A stretch of 64,000 bases of DNA from Niveispirillum sp943370215 (GCA_943370215.1 CALRQC020000024.1:30190-94189); one strand, 5' to 3'; positions 17,094 through 27,300 are shown, counted from the first letter of the stretch. The notes: generated by a model from the letters alone, not told the origin. Translations and numbers: made by a program.

Positions 17094-17118
17094 AGCCCCC
17101 GGCACAGGGCCGGGGGCT
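17094..17118 (-). terminator. Intrinsic terminator of the terC gene
   Basis: The hairpin AGCCCCCGGC-loop-GCCGGGGGCT is followed on the minus strand by TTTTCGTTT. It sits between the convergent oxyR and terC genes, 32 bp after the terC stop. Confidence 0.85.
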
Positions 17119-17149
17119 GGTAAGGATAAGCGGCGGGGATCGGTGACCG

Positions 17150-18142
17150 TTATTCCGCTGTCAGCGCCTTCTCATCCTTGCGGGTACGATAGAGCGAGTA
17201 GAGCACGCCGCCGCTCAACAGCACCAGGGTGACCGAGAGCGAGATGGCCGGGTCCAGCTTGCCATAGATCTGGTTCCAGAAAATCTTGGCACCGATGAAC
17301 ACCAGCACCAGGGCCAGCGCGTACTTCAGATAATGGAAGCGGTGGACCATGGCGGCGAGCGCGAAATACAGCGCGCGCAGGCCCAGGATGGCGAAGATGT
17401 TGCTGGTATAGACGATGAACGGGTCGGTGGTGATGGCGAAGATGGCGGGCACGCTATCCACCGCGAACACCACGTCAGCAAATTCCACCGTGATCAGCGC
17501 CAGGAACAAGGGCGTGGACCAGCGCACCAGCTTGCCGGTCTGCGGGTCCGGCTTCTTCACGAAGAAGGAATGGCCGTGCAACTCATCCGTCACCCGCATG
17601 TGGCGGCGCAGGAAGGCGATCATGCGATTGCCCTCCATCGACTGTTCCTCATCCTTGGCCAACAGCATCTTCACGCCGGTGAACAGCAGGAAGGCACCAA
17701 AGATATAAAGCATCCACGACCATTCATTCACGATGGCCGCGCCCAGCGCGATCATGATGCCGCGCAGGATGATGACGCCCAGAATACCCCAGAACAAAAC
17801 CCGGTGCTGATAGAGGCGCGGGATGGCGAAATAGCTGAAAATCAACGAGATAACGAAGACGTTATCCAGTGCCAGCGCCTTTTCCAGGGCAAAGCCGGTA
17901 AAGTACTGGATACCGGGTGTCGCCCCCAGATACCACCAGACCCAGCCGCCATAGAGCGCAGCGATACCGATATAGAAGGCGGAAAGCACCAGGCTTTCCT
18001 TCACGCCGATCTCGTGATCCTTCTTGTTCAAAACGCCCAGGTCAAAGACCAGCAGGGCGACAACGATGCCGATGAAAAACAACCAGATCCACAGCGGTTT
18101 ACCCAGGAAGGGATCCGATACGAGAGAGAGCAGGAACTCCAT
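17150..18142 (-). CDS. TerC/Alx-family integral membrane protein
   Basis: The 330-residue protein has about nine hydrophobic segments and the acidic residues that mark TerC proteins: VFDLGVLNKK, KALALDNVFVI and EFADVVFAVDSVPAI. Members such as Alx and MeeF-type proteins export manganese or support metal loading of exported proteins, so metal efflux is likely. The start is the ATG at MEFLLS, preceded by GGAAG; an upstream GTG-type extension is less likely. The 157-bp upstream gap holds small hairpins (for example CCCCTTG-aatgg-CAAGGGG on the minus strand) but no clear yybP-ykoY riboswitch consensus. Confidence 0.88.
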   Translation of the reverse strand: MEFLLSLVSDPFLGKPLWIWLFFIGIVVALLVFDLGVLNKKDHEIGVKESLVLSAFYIGIAALYGGWVWWYLGATPGIQYFTGFALEKALALDNVFVISLIFSYFAIPRLYQHRVLFWGILGVIILRGIMIALGAAIVNEWSWMLYIFGAFLLFTGVKMLLAKDEEQSMEGNRMIAFLRRHMRVTDELHGHSFFVKKPDPQTGKLVRWSTPLFLALITVEFADVVFAVDSVPAIFAITTDPFIVYTSNIFAILGLRALYFALAAMVHRFHYLKYALALVLVFIGAKIFWNQIYGKLDPAISLSVTLVLLSGGVLYSLYRTRKDEKALTAE

Positions 18143-18299
18143 AGGAGCGCTTCCGTCCAACGATGCTTGCGTCAAGCGGGAGGAATGTGCGTTCCGACAT
18201 CACAGCCGACGCCTCGGCTGCCAGAGGGGCCCGGATCAAGCCACGAGATAAGGTGCGCCCCTTGCCATTCAAGGGGGCTTAGGCGGAAAGTTCTGCGAC

Positions 18300-19073
18300 C
18301 TATCCTTTGCGCAATTGCTCGCGCACCTTGGCGATGCGGGCGAAGCGGAAAAAGGCGATGATGGCGGCGATTTCCAGCCCCTGCAGCCCGAACACCCAAT
18401 AGCCCTTCAGGCAGAAATACCGGACCAGGTTGATGGGAAATTCCGCCATCAGCCGCAGGGCGGAAAAGCGCTTGCCCTTCCCCTTGGCCATGATCTCCGC
18501 CGCCTGCGCGCTGCTATAGCGGTTGAGCTTGCCGATCAGATCGGCATGGGAGCGAATCGAGCGGTGGATGATGATCGACCGGAGCTTGCCCACCGCCCCG
18601 CTATGCATGATGACGGCATCATGGGTTTCGCTGTCGGCAAAGCGGCCATGGCGGCGGTCATAGAGCCGGATGTAATGATGCCGGGGGGCAAAGCGGTGGG
18701 GCCGGGGCTGGCCATCCAGCGTCATCACCGTCTGGATGCGATAACCCTGAAGCGGCGGCGTGCCGGCGGCGAACAGGGCCCGCACCTCCGCTTCCAGTTC
18801 CGGTACCGCCTCCTCATCGGCATCGATGTTCAGCAACCAGTCATGCCGGCATTCCATCTCACCAAAGCGCTTCTGCGGGCCATAGCCGGGCCAGTCATGA
18901 TGGATGACGCGGGCGCCGAGGGAGGTGGCCAGGGCCTGGGTTCCATCGGTGCTGCCGCTGTCGATCACCAGCACCTCATCCACCCAATCGCGTACCGCCC
19001 GGATGACGGGGCCGATCCGGTCCGCCTCATTCAAGGCAATGATGAAGGCGGAAATGGGGAGCTTCTCGGCCAT
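18300..19073 (-). CDS. Family 2 glycosyltransferase (WaaE/KdtX-like)
   Basis: The 257-residue protein has a GT-A fold start (SAFIIALNEADRIGPVI), the nucleotide-sugar motif VIDSGSTDGT and the metal-binding stretch LLNIDADEEAVPELE. The C-terminal part with LMAEFPINLVRYFCLKGYWVFGLQG is hydrophobic and typical of the lipopolysaccharide core beta-1,4-glucosyltransferase group (WaaE/KdtX). The ATG at MAEKLP was chosen because AAGGA precedes it; the frame is open further upstream without similarity. The gene stands alone, divergent from sspB. Confidence 0.87.
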   Translation of the reverse strand: MAEKLPISAFIIALNEADRIGPVIRAVRDWVDEVLVIDSGSTDGTQALATSLGARVIHHDWPGYGPQKRFGEMECRHDWLLNIDADEEAVPELEAEVRALFAAGTPPLQGYRIQTVMTLDGQPRPHRFAPRHHYIRLYDRRHGRFADSETHDAVIMHSGAVGKLRSIIIHRSIRSHADLIGKLNRYSSAQAAEIMAKGKGKRFSALRLMAEFPINLVRYFCLKGYWVFGLQGLEIAAIIAFFRFARIAKVREQLRKG

Positions 19074-19317
19074 GGTCTGTCCTTGGCGGGAAAGGCAGGG
19101 GGCGGGCAGAGCAATAGCACGGACGTCAGAAAAAGGGGGAGGCACATCGCCACCCCGCTTGCGCAAGCCAGCGCACAAAAAAGCGACGAATTGTGGGCGC
19201 GCCGTACAGTCATTCGCCGGCAATGCTTGATTATCGGCTGATAATAGGCTTGTCTTGCAGAATGTAGGTGCCGGGCTTTTGCGCCCGCTTCGTTCTTGCC
19301 AGGGGTTTGCCGTACCG

Positions 19318-19830
19318 ATGTCCGAGGATTTGCTCCGCTATGACCGCATGGTCGAGGCCGCCAAGCGCAGCGTGGTGCGTCAGGCCCTGCGTGAGGTATT
19401 GGGCCTGGGCGGCCAGTTGCCGGGTGAACATCATTTCTACATCACCTTTCGCACCGATGATGCGGCCGATGTGGAAATGCCGGACTATCTGCGGGCCAAA
19501 TACCCGTCGGAAATGACCATCGTTCTACAATATCAGTTCTACGACCTGACCGTGGATGCCCATACGTTCGGCGTCACCCTCAGCTTTGGCGGCGTGCTGC
19601 GCCGTCTGGTCATTCCCTATATCTCCATCGTCACCTTCGCCGATCCGTCGGTGAATTTCGTGCTGCAGTTCCAGTCGGACGACATGCCCGCCATCCTGCC
19701 TGACGAGGATGATGAGGGCGCAAGCGACATCATGGCGACGGAAGAAGAAGCCGAACCCGCCAAGGCCGATGATGATACGCCCCGCCCCACCGGCACCGTG
19801 GTGGCGCTGGACGCTTTCCGGAAGAAGTGA
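19318..19830 (+). CDS. sspB: SspB-type ClpXP adaptor protein
   Basis: SspB binds ssrA-tagged or other substrates and delivers them to the ClpXP protease. The 170-residue protein has the adaptor domain (FYITFRTDDAADVEMPDYL, MTIVLQYQFYDLTV, RLVIPYISIVTFADPSVNF), an acidic flexible linker of about 40 residues, and the ClpX-binding tail VVALDAFRKK at the C-terminus. This layout is that of the alphaproteobacterial SspB. The ATG at 19318 was chosen at the beginning of similarity. The TfoX-domain gene starts immediately after or overlapping its stop. Confidence 0.92.
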   Translation: MSEDLLRYDRMVEAAKRSVVRQALREVLGLGGQLPGEHHFYITFRTDDAADVEMPDYLRAKYPSEMTIVLQYQFYDLTVDAHTFGVTLSFGGVLRRLVIPYISIVTFADPSVNFVLQFQSDDMPAILPDEDDEGASDIMATEEEAEPAKADDDTPRPTGTVVALDAFRKK

Positions 19831-19832
19831 CC

Positions 19833-20216
19833 ATGGCGGGCGGCCGGAAAACCCCGCCGCCCAAAGCCTTGCCAGCTTTTGTGTGTCATGTGCTGGATCT
19901 GCTGACCCCACTGGGACCGGTGGTGGCCCGCGCCATGTTCGGCGGCTGGGGCCTGTCGCTGGATGGCAACACTTTCGCCCTGATCGCGGGGGACGAGCTT
20001 TATTTCAAGGTCGACGATAGCAACCGCCCCGCCTATCTGGCGCGGGGCCGCTTGCCCTTTGCGCCTTATCCCGATCAGCCCCGCCGCACCATGGGCTATT
20101 ACCCGCCGCCACCCGACGCACTGGAGGAAGTGGACAGCCTGCTGCCCTGGGCCCGCGACGCCCTGGCCGTCGCTGGGCGGGCCGCCTTGGTCAAAGCCAA
20201 ACCACGGGGTGGATAA
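19833..20216 (+). CDS. TfoX N-terminal domain protein
   Basis: The 127-residue protein carries the TfoX N-terminal domain: LLTPLGPVVARAMFGGWGLSL, FALIAGDELYFKVDD, and the proline-rich PRRTMGYYPPPPDALEE. In Haemophilus TfoX (Sxy) regulates competence, but single-domain versions are widespread and their function is unknown. The ATG lies 3 bp after the sspB stop; a GTG at 19827 overlapping that stop is an alternative, and both imply translational coupling with sspB. A link to ClpXP-controlled proteolysis is only inference. Confidence 0.85.
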   Translation: MAGGRKTPPPKALPAFVCHVLDLLTPLGPVVARAMFGGWGLSLDGNTFALIAGDELYFKVDDSNRPAYLARGRLPFAPYPDQPRRTMGYYPPPPDALEEVDSLLPWARDALAVAGRAALVKAKPRGG

Positions 20217-20315
20217 GCCGCATATTTCCGCACGACCGTGCGTATTTACCTTGACGCCCTGCCCGGCTTGCGGCGTCCTTGGCGGCAATCAAACCTGAAC
20301 AGGGGGAATTGTCCG

Positions 20316-21065
20316 ATGAGCGATCATATTCTGCTGCGTGACGAAGAGGGCGTGCGTCACATCACCCTGAACCGGCCGGACAAGCGCAACGCGCTGACCG
20401 CCGCCATGTATGCCACGATGGCCGATGCCCTGACCGACGCCGCCAAGGGCGGGCAGGTGCGGGCCGTGCTGTTCAGCGGGGCTGGCGGCTTTTTCACCGG
20501 TGGCAATGATATCGGCGACTTTCTGGCCAACCCGCCGCAGGGGCCTGATGCCCCCGTCTTCCGCTTTCTGATGGCGCTGGCCACCAGCCCGCTGGCCCTG
20601 GTGGCCGCCGTGGAAGGCCAGGCGGTGGGCATCGGCACCACCATGCTGTTGCATTGCGATCTGACCTATGCGGCCCCCAATGCCCGGTTGCATGTGCCCT
20701 TTGTCGATCTGGGTTTGGTGCCAGAGGCGGCCAGCAGCCTGCTGATGCCGCGGACCATGGGCCATGCCACCGCCGCCCGCATGTTGATGCTGGGCGAACC
20801 ACTGGAAGCGGAAGAGGCCAAGCAGGCCGGCATCCTGTCCGGCATCGTCCCGGTGGAAGCCTTGGCCGCAACCGCCACCGCCAAGGCCCGCGCGCTGGCC
20901 GCCAAGCCGGCTGAAGCGTTGCGCCAGACCAAGGCACTGATGAAGCCCAACCCGCAGGAAGTGCTGGCCGTGATGGCCAAGGAAGCGGAGATTTTCAGCC
21001 GCAGCCTGCGTTCCCCCGAAGCCATCGCCGCCTTCCAAGCCTTTATGGGACGGGCCAAGAAGTAA
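20316..21065 (+). CDS. Enoyl-CoA hydratase/isomerase family protein
   Basis: The 249-residue protein has the crotonase fold: ITLNRPDKRNALT near the N-terminus, the oxyanion segment GAGGFFTGGNDIGDF, VEGQAVGIGTTMLLHCDL, and VPFVDLGLVPEAASSLLMP. The second catalytic glutamate position of true hydratases is filled by the Glu in LVPEAASS, while the first is glycine-rich, as in isomerases of the PaaG/PaaB type. It probably acts on acyl-CoA intermediates of fatty-acid or aromatic degradation. It stands alone, so the pathway cannot be assigned. Confidence 0.87.
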   Translation: MSDHILLRDEEGVRHITLNRPDKRNALTAAMYATMADALTDAAKGGQVRAVLFSGAGGFFTGGNDIGDFLANPPQGPDAPVFRFLMALATSPLALVAAVEGQAVGIGTTMLLHCDLTYAAPNARLHVPFVDLGLVPEAASSLLMPRTMGHATAARMLMLGEPLEAEEAKQAGILSGIVPVEALAATATAKARALAAKPAEALRQTKALMKPNPQEVLAVMAKEAEIFSRSLRSPEAIAAFQAFMGRAKK

Positions 21066-21177
21066 GGAATGCCAAAGGGGGGCGCGGACCTGCCCCCCTT
21101 TCGCACCGCTGGCGGCAAGGCGCTGTTTCAGTTAGGACTAGCCGCGACCGCGATGCCGCAACGAGGCCCCGTCCAAT

Positions 21178-22050
21178 ATGCGCCTTTCCCCCGCCAGCGC
21201 CCTTTCCGCCGCCCTGCTGCTGGGCGCGCCAGCCGCCTTTGCCCAACCGGCCCTGATCGGCACGGAAACCACCGATGGTACCGCCCCGCTCTGGGAAGCG
21301 GGCGTGTTTGCCGCCGGTGGCTATATCAGCCATTATCCGGCGGCATCAGAGGGGCAGTTCCGCGCGCTGCCCCTGCCCTACATCATCTATCGCGGTGACA
21401 CGCTGCGTATCGGCGATGATGGCTTCGTGCGGGCCCGCAAGGAATTCGCTGACCAGCGGCTGGAGATCGATATCGGGCTGGGTGGCGCCTTCGATGTGGA
21501 TAGCAAGGAAAACAAGGCCCGCGCCGGAATGCCGGACCTGGACCTGCTGGTCGAGGCCGGGCCGAAGGCAACCTGGCACTTCAATCCCAAGAAGGATCCG
21601 GTACAGGTCGACCTGTCGATGGAGGTGCGGGCCGTGATCTCTGCACGGTTCATCTCCTTCGGGTATGAAGGATTTACGGTCAACCCACAGATCAGCGTAT
21701 TCGACCGTGAATTCATGGGCACGCATCTGCGCGCCTATGGCTCACTGGGGCCGATCTTCGGCTATGACGGGGTGAATGAATATTTCTATCAGGTGGACCG
21801 GACCTATGCCACGTCCGACCGTCCTGCCTATCGCGCCAAGAGTGGCTATATCGGTACCAAGTCGACGCTGGGCCTGGCCTATCCGGTAACGGAAAACCTG
21901 CTGGTCTTCACCGCCACCCAGATCGGATATTATGGGGGTGCTGCCAACGCCGACAGCCCGCTGCACCGGGACAATCTGAATGTCAATGTCGGTGCCGGGA
22001 TACGCTGGTCCTTCTGGCATTCCGACACGCGGGTGCCGATCGTCCGTTAA
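21178..22050 (+). CDS. MipA/OmpV-family outer-membrane protein
   Basis: The 290-residue protein has a signal peptide (about 1-22, GAPAAFAQ) and alternating beta-strand segments ending in aromatic residues, with VNVGAGIRWSFWHSD near the C-terminus. MipA scaffolds murein enzymes in E. coli, but most relatives such as OmpV and PhoK-type proteins are outer-membrane barrels of uncertain role. The family call rests on the N-terminal WEAGVFAAGGYISHYPAASE and PYIIYRGDTLRI. It lies 112 bp after the enoyl-CoA hydratase gene and is likely transcribed separately. Confidence 0.82.
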   Translation: MRLSPASALSAALLLGAPAAFAQPALIGTETTDGTAPLWEAGVFAAGGYISHYPAASEGQFRALPLPYIIYRGDTLRIGDDGFVRARKEFADQRLEIDIGLGGAFDVDSKENKARAGMPDLDLLVEAGPKATWHFNPKKDPVQVDLSMEVRAVISARFISFGYEGFTVNPQISVFDREFMGTHLRAYGSLGPIFGYDGVNEYFYQVDRTYATSDRPAYRAKSGYIGTKSTLGLAYPVTENLLVFTATQIGYYGGAANADSPLHRDNLNVNVGAGIRWSFWHSDTRVPIVR

Positions 22051-22111
22051 ACCCGTTCCCGATAAGCAGCCCCCCCTCAGGGAACGGGGACGGCAGCGCG
22101 GAAAATTGAAG

Positions 22112-22180
22112 CCCCGTGATCAGTTCCGATCACGGGGGCATGGGACATGCCCCTTGGATGCCGCCATCTGGCATCTGAGG
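22112..22180 (+). repeat. Hairpin cluster related to the multi-hairpin repeat, copy C
   Basis: Three hairpins follow each other: CCCCGTGATC/GATCACGGGG (22112-22137), GGGGCATG-gga-CATGCCCC (22135-22153), and GATGCC/GGCATC (22157-22175), then TGAGG. The first two share GGGG bases and so exclude each other. Hairpin 2 and the following CTTGG match hairpin I of copies B and E, and TGAGG matches the tail, but hairpins II and III are missing. It lies between convergent genes. Confidence 0.7.
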
Positions 22181-22243
22181 AAACATGGAAATAGCGCACC
22201 GGGGGCGAGACAGTCAGGCCCGGAGCCCCGGTTGCAGCCAGCA

Positions 22244-22726
22244 TCAGGCCGGAATGGCCAGATGGCCGAATTCCTTCACCACCGCATCATAGATCGCCCG
22301 CTTGAAGGGCACGATCATGCGCGGCAATTCCTCCACCGACACCCATTGCCAAGCATCGAACTCCGGATGATCGGTATCCAGGTTGATATCGGCATCGCTG
22401 CCGGTGAAACGGCAGGCCACCCATTTTTGCGTCTGGCCGCGATATTTGCCGCCCCAGACCTTACCCAGCAGGTTGGGCGGTAGATCATAGCTGAGCCATT
22501 GGCCGCTTTCCGCCAGAACAGTGGCCTTGGCGGTGCCGATTTCCTCCTCCAGCTCCCGCAACGCAGCATCCGCGGTGCTCTCCCCCGGATCAATGCCACC
22601 TTGCGGCATCTGCCAAGCATCGGGCGTATCCACGCGACGTGCGACGAAGATATGCCCATTCTTGTTAATCAACATGATACCCACGCAAGGCCGGTAGGGC
22701 AGCGTCGACGGGTCAATTTTTGGCAT
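22244..22726 (-). CDS. rppH: RNA pyrophosphohydrolase
   Basis: RppH removes pyrophosphate from the 5' end of mRNAs and thereby starts their decay. The 160-residue protein has the Nudix box GGIDPGESTADAALRELEEE followed by IG, and the RppH features YRPCVGIMLINKNGHIFVARR and WLSYDLPPNL. The length is typical for alphaproteobacteria. It is on the same strand as, and downstream of, the pentapeptide-repeat gene with a 93-bp AT-rich gap, so it probably has its own promoter. Confidence 0.93.
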   Translation of the reverse strand: MPKIDPSTLPYRPCVGIMLINKNGHIFVARRVDTPDAWQMPQGGIDPGESTADAALRELEEEIGTAKATVLAESGQWLSYDLPPNLLGKVWGGKYRGQTQKWVACRFTGSDADINLDTDHPEFDAWQWVSVEELPRMIVPFKRAIYDAVVKEFGHLAIPA

Positions 22727-22819
22727 GGTGACACGAAGGTCCGTTTAAAGGAATTTAATAAATATTAACGCAACCGGAGAGGGACGTCATCCACCCTTGA
22801 AGAAAAAATGCCAAACTGC

Positions 22820-24070
22820 TCAAGAATATTTGGAGCGCAAGAATTCCGGGCAACCTCGCAATCCTTGGTCGAGAGTGGCAGCCCGCAAGTCGGCTGCGGC
22901 AAAATTACCATCCACCACACAGACGCCCTCCATCCGGGCCTTTGCGAAAACGGCACCACGGGCGTCAACGGCGGAAAGATTGGCCCCCCGCAGGTCCGTG
23001 GGCCATTCCCGACCGGTTTTCCGGCCCTGTGCATCGCGCAGGGCCATAGGGCCGAACTGACTGTCCAGCAGGCTCGCTTCACGCAGGTCGGCCTGACGCA
23101 GGTTGGCCCCTTCGAAACAGGCATCACGCAGATCGGCCCCCCGGAAGCAACCGCCCGACAGGTTGGCCAGCCGCCAGACGGAACCACGCAGATTGGCACC
23201 AATGAAGCGGCCTTGGGACAGTTCCGCCGCTGAAAGATCATAGCCCGTCAGGTCCATGCCGGACATATCGACCCCCACCAGCACCAGCCGCTGCCCCTCC
23301 TGCCCGCCGCTGATCACCCAATTCTGATGCGCCGTCAGCGCCTGTACCAAATCGGATGGCAGGTCGGCATGGCTGGCCCGGAACGTCGCCCCCATCGTAT
23401 AGGCTGCGTTGAAGTTCGCATCCTGCTGGGCCACGTTGCGCAGCCTGGCCTCCCGCAGATCGGCACGGGCAAAATCGGCGCCGGTGACCCGCGCATTATC
23501 CAGAACCGCCCCCTTCATCTTGGCATCGGCGAAACTGGCGCCACGCAGATCCGCCCCGGAAAGGTTGGCCGCAAAAAGATGCGCTCCCTTCAGGCTGGCC
23601 CCGGACAGATTGACAGCCGAAAGATCGGCACCGGACAGGTCCGCCCCATCCAGTGAAACGCCAGCCATATCAGCGCCGTTCAAATCGGCGCCCTGCTGCA
23701 CCTTCTGCTGGCGCTTACCCACCCAGACGATCAGTTGTCCACAACGCAAATCCGCCCGATCCATCCGGGCGCCCGTCAGAAGCGCACCGGCCAAGTTGGC
23801 ACCGCGCAGATCGGTGCTGACCAGACTGGCCCGCGTCAGGTCGGCGCGTGCCAGATTGGCCCCAAACAGGTCAGCGCTATCCAACAGGGTGGATGCCAGA
23901 TGCGCACCTTCCAGATTGACGCCACTCAACAGGGCAGACCGCAGATCCAACCCTTCCAGCCGTGCCGCCTGCAAATCGGCATTCTTGCGGTCCAGCCGCC
24001 GGCCGCCGGTCCGCCCTTCCAGGAAGCGGCGATGCAAATCGATTTCTGCGCTGAGTTCCGAGTTGCTCAT
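22820..24070 (-). CDS. Pentapeptide-repeat protein
   Basis: Most of this 416-residue protein consists of tandem A(D/N)LXX repeats, for example DLFGANLARADLTRASLVST, which fold into a right-handed square beta-helix. The array is broken twice: by a basic insert LIVWVGKRQQKVQQ at about 111-124, and by a non-repeat segment at about 227-252 that contains ALTAHQNWVISGGQEGQRL. The second resembles a connector seen in other proteobacterial pentapeptide proteins. Pentapeptide proteins can shield DNA gyrase, act as effectors or serve as scaffolds; nothing here selects one role. The ATG at 24070 starts a hydrophilic head of about 30 residues. Confidence 0.87.
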   Translation of the reverse strand: MSNSELSAEIDLHRRFLEGRTGGRRLDRKNADLQAARLEGLDLRSALLSGVNLEGAHLASTLLDSADLFGANLARADLTRASLVSTDLRGANLAGALLTGARMDRADLRCGQLIVWVGKRQQKVQQGADLNGADMAGVSLDGADLSGADLSAVNLSGASLKGAHLFAANLSGADLRGASFADAKMKGAVLDNARVTGADFARADLREARLRNVAQQDANFNAAYTMGATFRASHADLPSDLVQALTAHQNWVISGGQEGQRLVLVGVDMSGMDLTGYDLSAAELSQGRFIGANLRGSVWRLANLSGGCFRGADLRDACFEGANLRQADLREASLLDSQFGPMALRDAQGRKTGREWPTDLRGANLSAVDARGAVFAKARMEGVCVVDGNFAAADLRAATLDQGLRGCPEFLRSKYS

Positions 24071-24391
24071 CACGCCCCCTTTTGCGCGAGAATAATACAG
24101 GAATATCGGCGTGTGCAGCGGTCTCGTAAACGACGTCAAGGTCGGGATCAAAATCGCCGGGCGCGACTCGACAATGCCCGCGACATCCGCAGTGCATCGC
24201 ACCACCGCAGCGCAGCAGTAACGAACGATCCCGCCCCGCCTCTTTGCTGCACGATCCCACGCTGAACGGCCCCCGGTTTGGACCGAAAATAAGTCAGTAG
24301 AATTGACCTATTTTTTAGCGTTACGGTTGGAACGAACAGGTTCAGGCTATCGGCGCGCCATGATGGGCCGATGCAATAAAGGGGACGCTTC
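24071..24391. other. Divergent intergenic region without a recognised gene
   Basis: These 321 bp separate the pentapeptide-repeat gene and the indolepyruvate oxidoreductase gene, which are divergent, so both promoters must lie here. The part near 24280-24325 is unusually AT-rich (AAAATAAGTCAGTAGAATTG and ACCTATTTTTTAGCG) and is the best place for the rightward promoter. I see no open frame with coding character, no tRNA and no repeat copy. Confidence 0.6.
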
Positions 24392-27300
24392 ATGAGCAAC
24401 GCCGCCCGTAAACTCGCCACCGTTTCCCTGGAAGATAAATATGCCCTGGAGCAGGGCACAGCCTTCATGAACGGCACCCAGGCATTGGTGCGCCTGCCGA
24501 TGTTGCAGCGGCAGCGCGATCTGGCAGCGGGCTTGAATACGGGCGGCTTCATCTCCGGTTATCGCGGCTCGCCGCTGGGGGCCTATGATCAGGCGCTGTG
24601 GCAGGCCCGCAAGTTTCTGGCCAAGGGCAATATCCATTTCCAGCCCGGTGTGAATGAGGAGTTGGGCGCCACCGCCGTCTGGGGCAGCCAGCAGGTGAAT
24701 CTGTGGAAAGGCTCCACCGTCGATGGCGTCTTCGGCATCTGGTATGGCAAGGGGCCGGGGGTGGACCGGTCCCTTGATGCCCTCAAGCACGCCAACTTTG
24801 CCGGCACCAGCCGGCATGGTGGCGTGCTGGCCTTTGCCGGCGATGATCATAGCTGCAAATCCTCCACCCTGCCGCACCAGTCCGACCAGGCCTTCATCCA
24901 TGCCTTCATGCCGGTGATCAACCCGGCGGGCGTGCAGGAATTCCTGGATATGGGGCTGGTCGGCTTTGCCATGTCCCGCTACGCCGGCGCCTGGGTTGGC
25001 TTCACCACCATTGCCGACACCATCGACACCACCGCCATCGTCTCGCTTGATCCGCAGCGGGTCAGTATTGTGGAGCCGACGGATTTCGCCCTGCCGCCCG
25101 GCGGGCTGAATATCCGGCTGCACGATACCCCGCTGATCCAGGAAGCGCGGATGATCGACTGGAAGCTGAATGCCGCCAAGGCCTTCGCCCGAGCCAACCG
25201 GTTGGACAAGGTGGTGTTCGGCCACCCCACCCCCCGGCTGGGGCTGGTCACCATCGGCAAATCCTATCTGGATGTGCGCCAGGCCCTGGATGAGTTGGAG
25301 ATCGGGGAGGAACTGGCCATTGAGCTGGGGCTGGGCATCTATAAGGTTGCCATGTCCTGGCCGCTGGAGCCCGAGGGTATGCGCGCCTTCGCCCAGACCA
25401 CCGAGGAATTGCTGGTGGTGGAGGAAAAGCGTTCCCTGCTGGAAAGCCAGATCAAGGAACAGCTTTTCCACTGGGACCGCCGCCCCCGCGTGCTGGGCAA
25501 GACCGACCATGAGGGCAAGCCGCTTTTCACCGAAAAGGCCGAACTGAACCCAATCGATATTGCCCGCGTGCTGGGGGCCCGGCTGCTGTCCTTCGGTCCC
25601 AATGGCTATGTCAGCGAGCGGCTGGCAAGGATTGAGACGCGGATGGCGCGTGCGGCATCCTCTTCCACCGTGGTGCGCACGCCGTTCTTCTGCTCCGGCT
25701 GCCCGCACAACACCTCCACCAAGCTGCCCGAGGGCAGCCGGGGGCTGGCCGGCATCGGCTGCCATTACATGGTCACCTGGATGGGCCGGAACACCGATGT
25801 GTTCAGCCAGATGGGCGGCGAGGGCGTGCACTGGATCGGCCAGAACCATTTCACCGAGGAAAACCATGTCTTCGCCAATCTGGGCGACGGCACCTATTTC
25901 CATTCCGGTATCCTGGCCGTGCGCGCCGCCGTTTCGGCGAAGGTGAACATCACCTACAAGATCCTCTATAATGACGCCGTGGCCATGACCGGCGGTCAGC
26001 CGGTGGATGGCAACCTCTCCGTCTTCGACATTGCCCAGCAACTGGATGCGGAGGGGGTGCAGCGCATCGTCGTCGTCTCTGACGATCCGGAGAAATATGG
26101 TTTGGGGCGCGGCCTGCCGCACGGCACCAAAATCTTCCACCGCGACGAGCTGGATGGGGTGCAGCGCGACCTGCGGCAGGAAAAGGGCGTCACCATCCTG
26201 ATCTATGAACAGACCTGCGCCGCCGAAAAGCGCCGCCGCCGCAAGCGCGGCAAGTTCCCCGATCCGGCCAAGCGGGTGGTGGTGAATGAACTGGTCTGTG
26301 AAGGCTGCGGCGATTGTTCGACCAAATCTTCCTGCCTCTCCGTGGTGCCGGTGGAAACCGAATTTGGCCGCAAGCGCCAGATCGACCAATCAAGCTGCAA
26401 CAAGGATTTCTCCTGCCTGAAGGGCTTCTGCCCCAGCTTCGTGACGGTGGAAGGTGGGCTCTTGAAAAAGCCCAAGCCGGCGGCGAAGAAGGATGGGGAT
26501 GATTGGGGCCCCCTGCCCCAGCCGGAAATCCCCACCCTGGACCGGCCCTGGAACATCCTGGTCACCGGCATTGGCGGTACCGGCGTTGTCACCATCGGGG
26601 CCATCCTGGGCATGGCCACGCATCTGGAAGGGCGCGGCTTCACCGCCATGGATATGGCCGGGCTGGCGCAGAAGGGCGGTTCCGTCATTTCCCATCTGCG
26701 CATTGCCGAACGGCCGGACCTGATCCATGCCAACCGCATCGTTGCCGGCGGGGCCGATCTGGTGCTGGCCTGCGATATCGTGGTGGCGGCCAATGCCGAT
26801 GCCATCTCCAAGATGATGCCCACTCGTACGCAAGCGGTGGTGAACACGGCGGAGAATATCACTGCCGCCTTCATCACCAACCCCGATGCCACCGTGCCAT
26901 CGGGCAGCCTGACCCGTACCATCGCCAATGCTGTCGGCGGAGCGGAGAAGGTCCATGCGCTGGATGCCGCCAAGATCGCCACCGCGCTGTGCGGTGACAG
27001 CATTGCCACCAATCTTTTCATGCTGGGTTATGCCTGGCAGAAGGGCCTGATCCCCACCAGCGCCGAGGCCATTGAGAAGGCCATTGAGATGAATGGCGCG
27101 GCGGTGAAGATGAATATGGAGGCCTTCCGCTGGGGCCGCCGCGCCGCAGTCGACCCCGCCCGCGTCATCGACGCCGCCACGCCCAAGGCCGATACGACCG
27201 GTGCCTTTGCCCATCGCAAACTGTCGGAAACGCTGGAAGAGATGGTGGAACGCCGCGTCACCTTCCTGACCGATTATCAGGATGAAGCCTATGCCGGGCG

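Noticed and set aside
18143..18299. Possible manganese (yybP-ykoY) riboswitch upstream of the TerC-family gene
   Set aside because: TerC genes often carry it, but I could not find the conserved GGGGAGUAG-type loop and its partner in this stretch; only ordinary small hairpins are visible.
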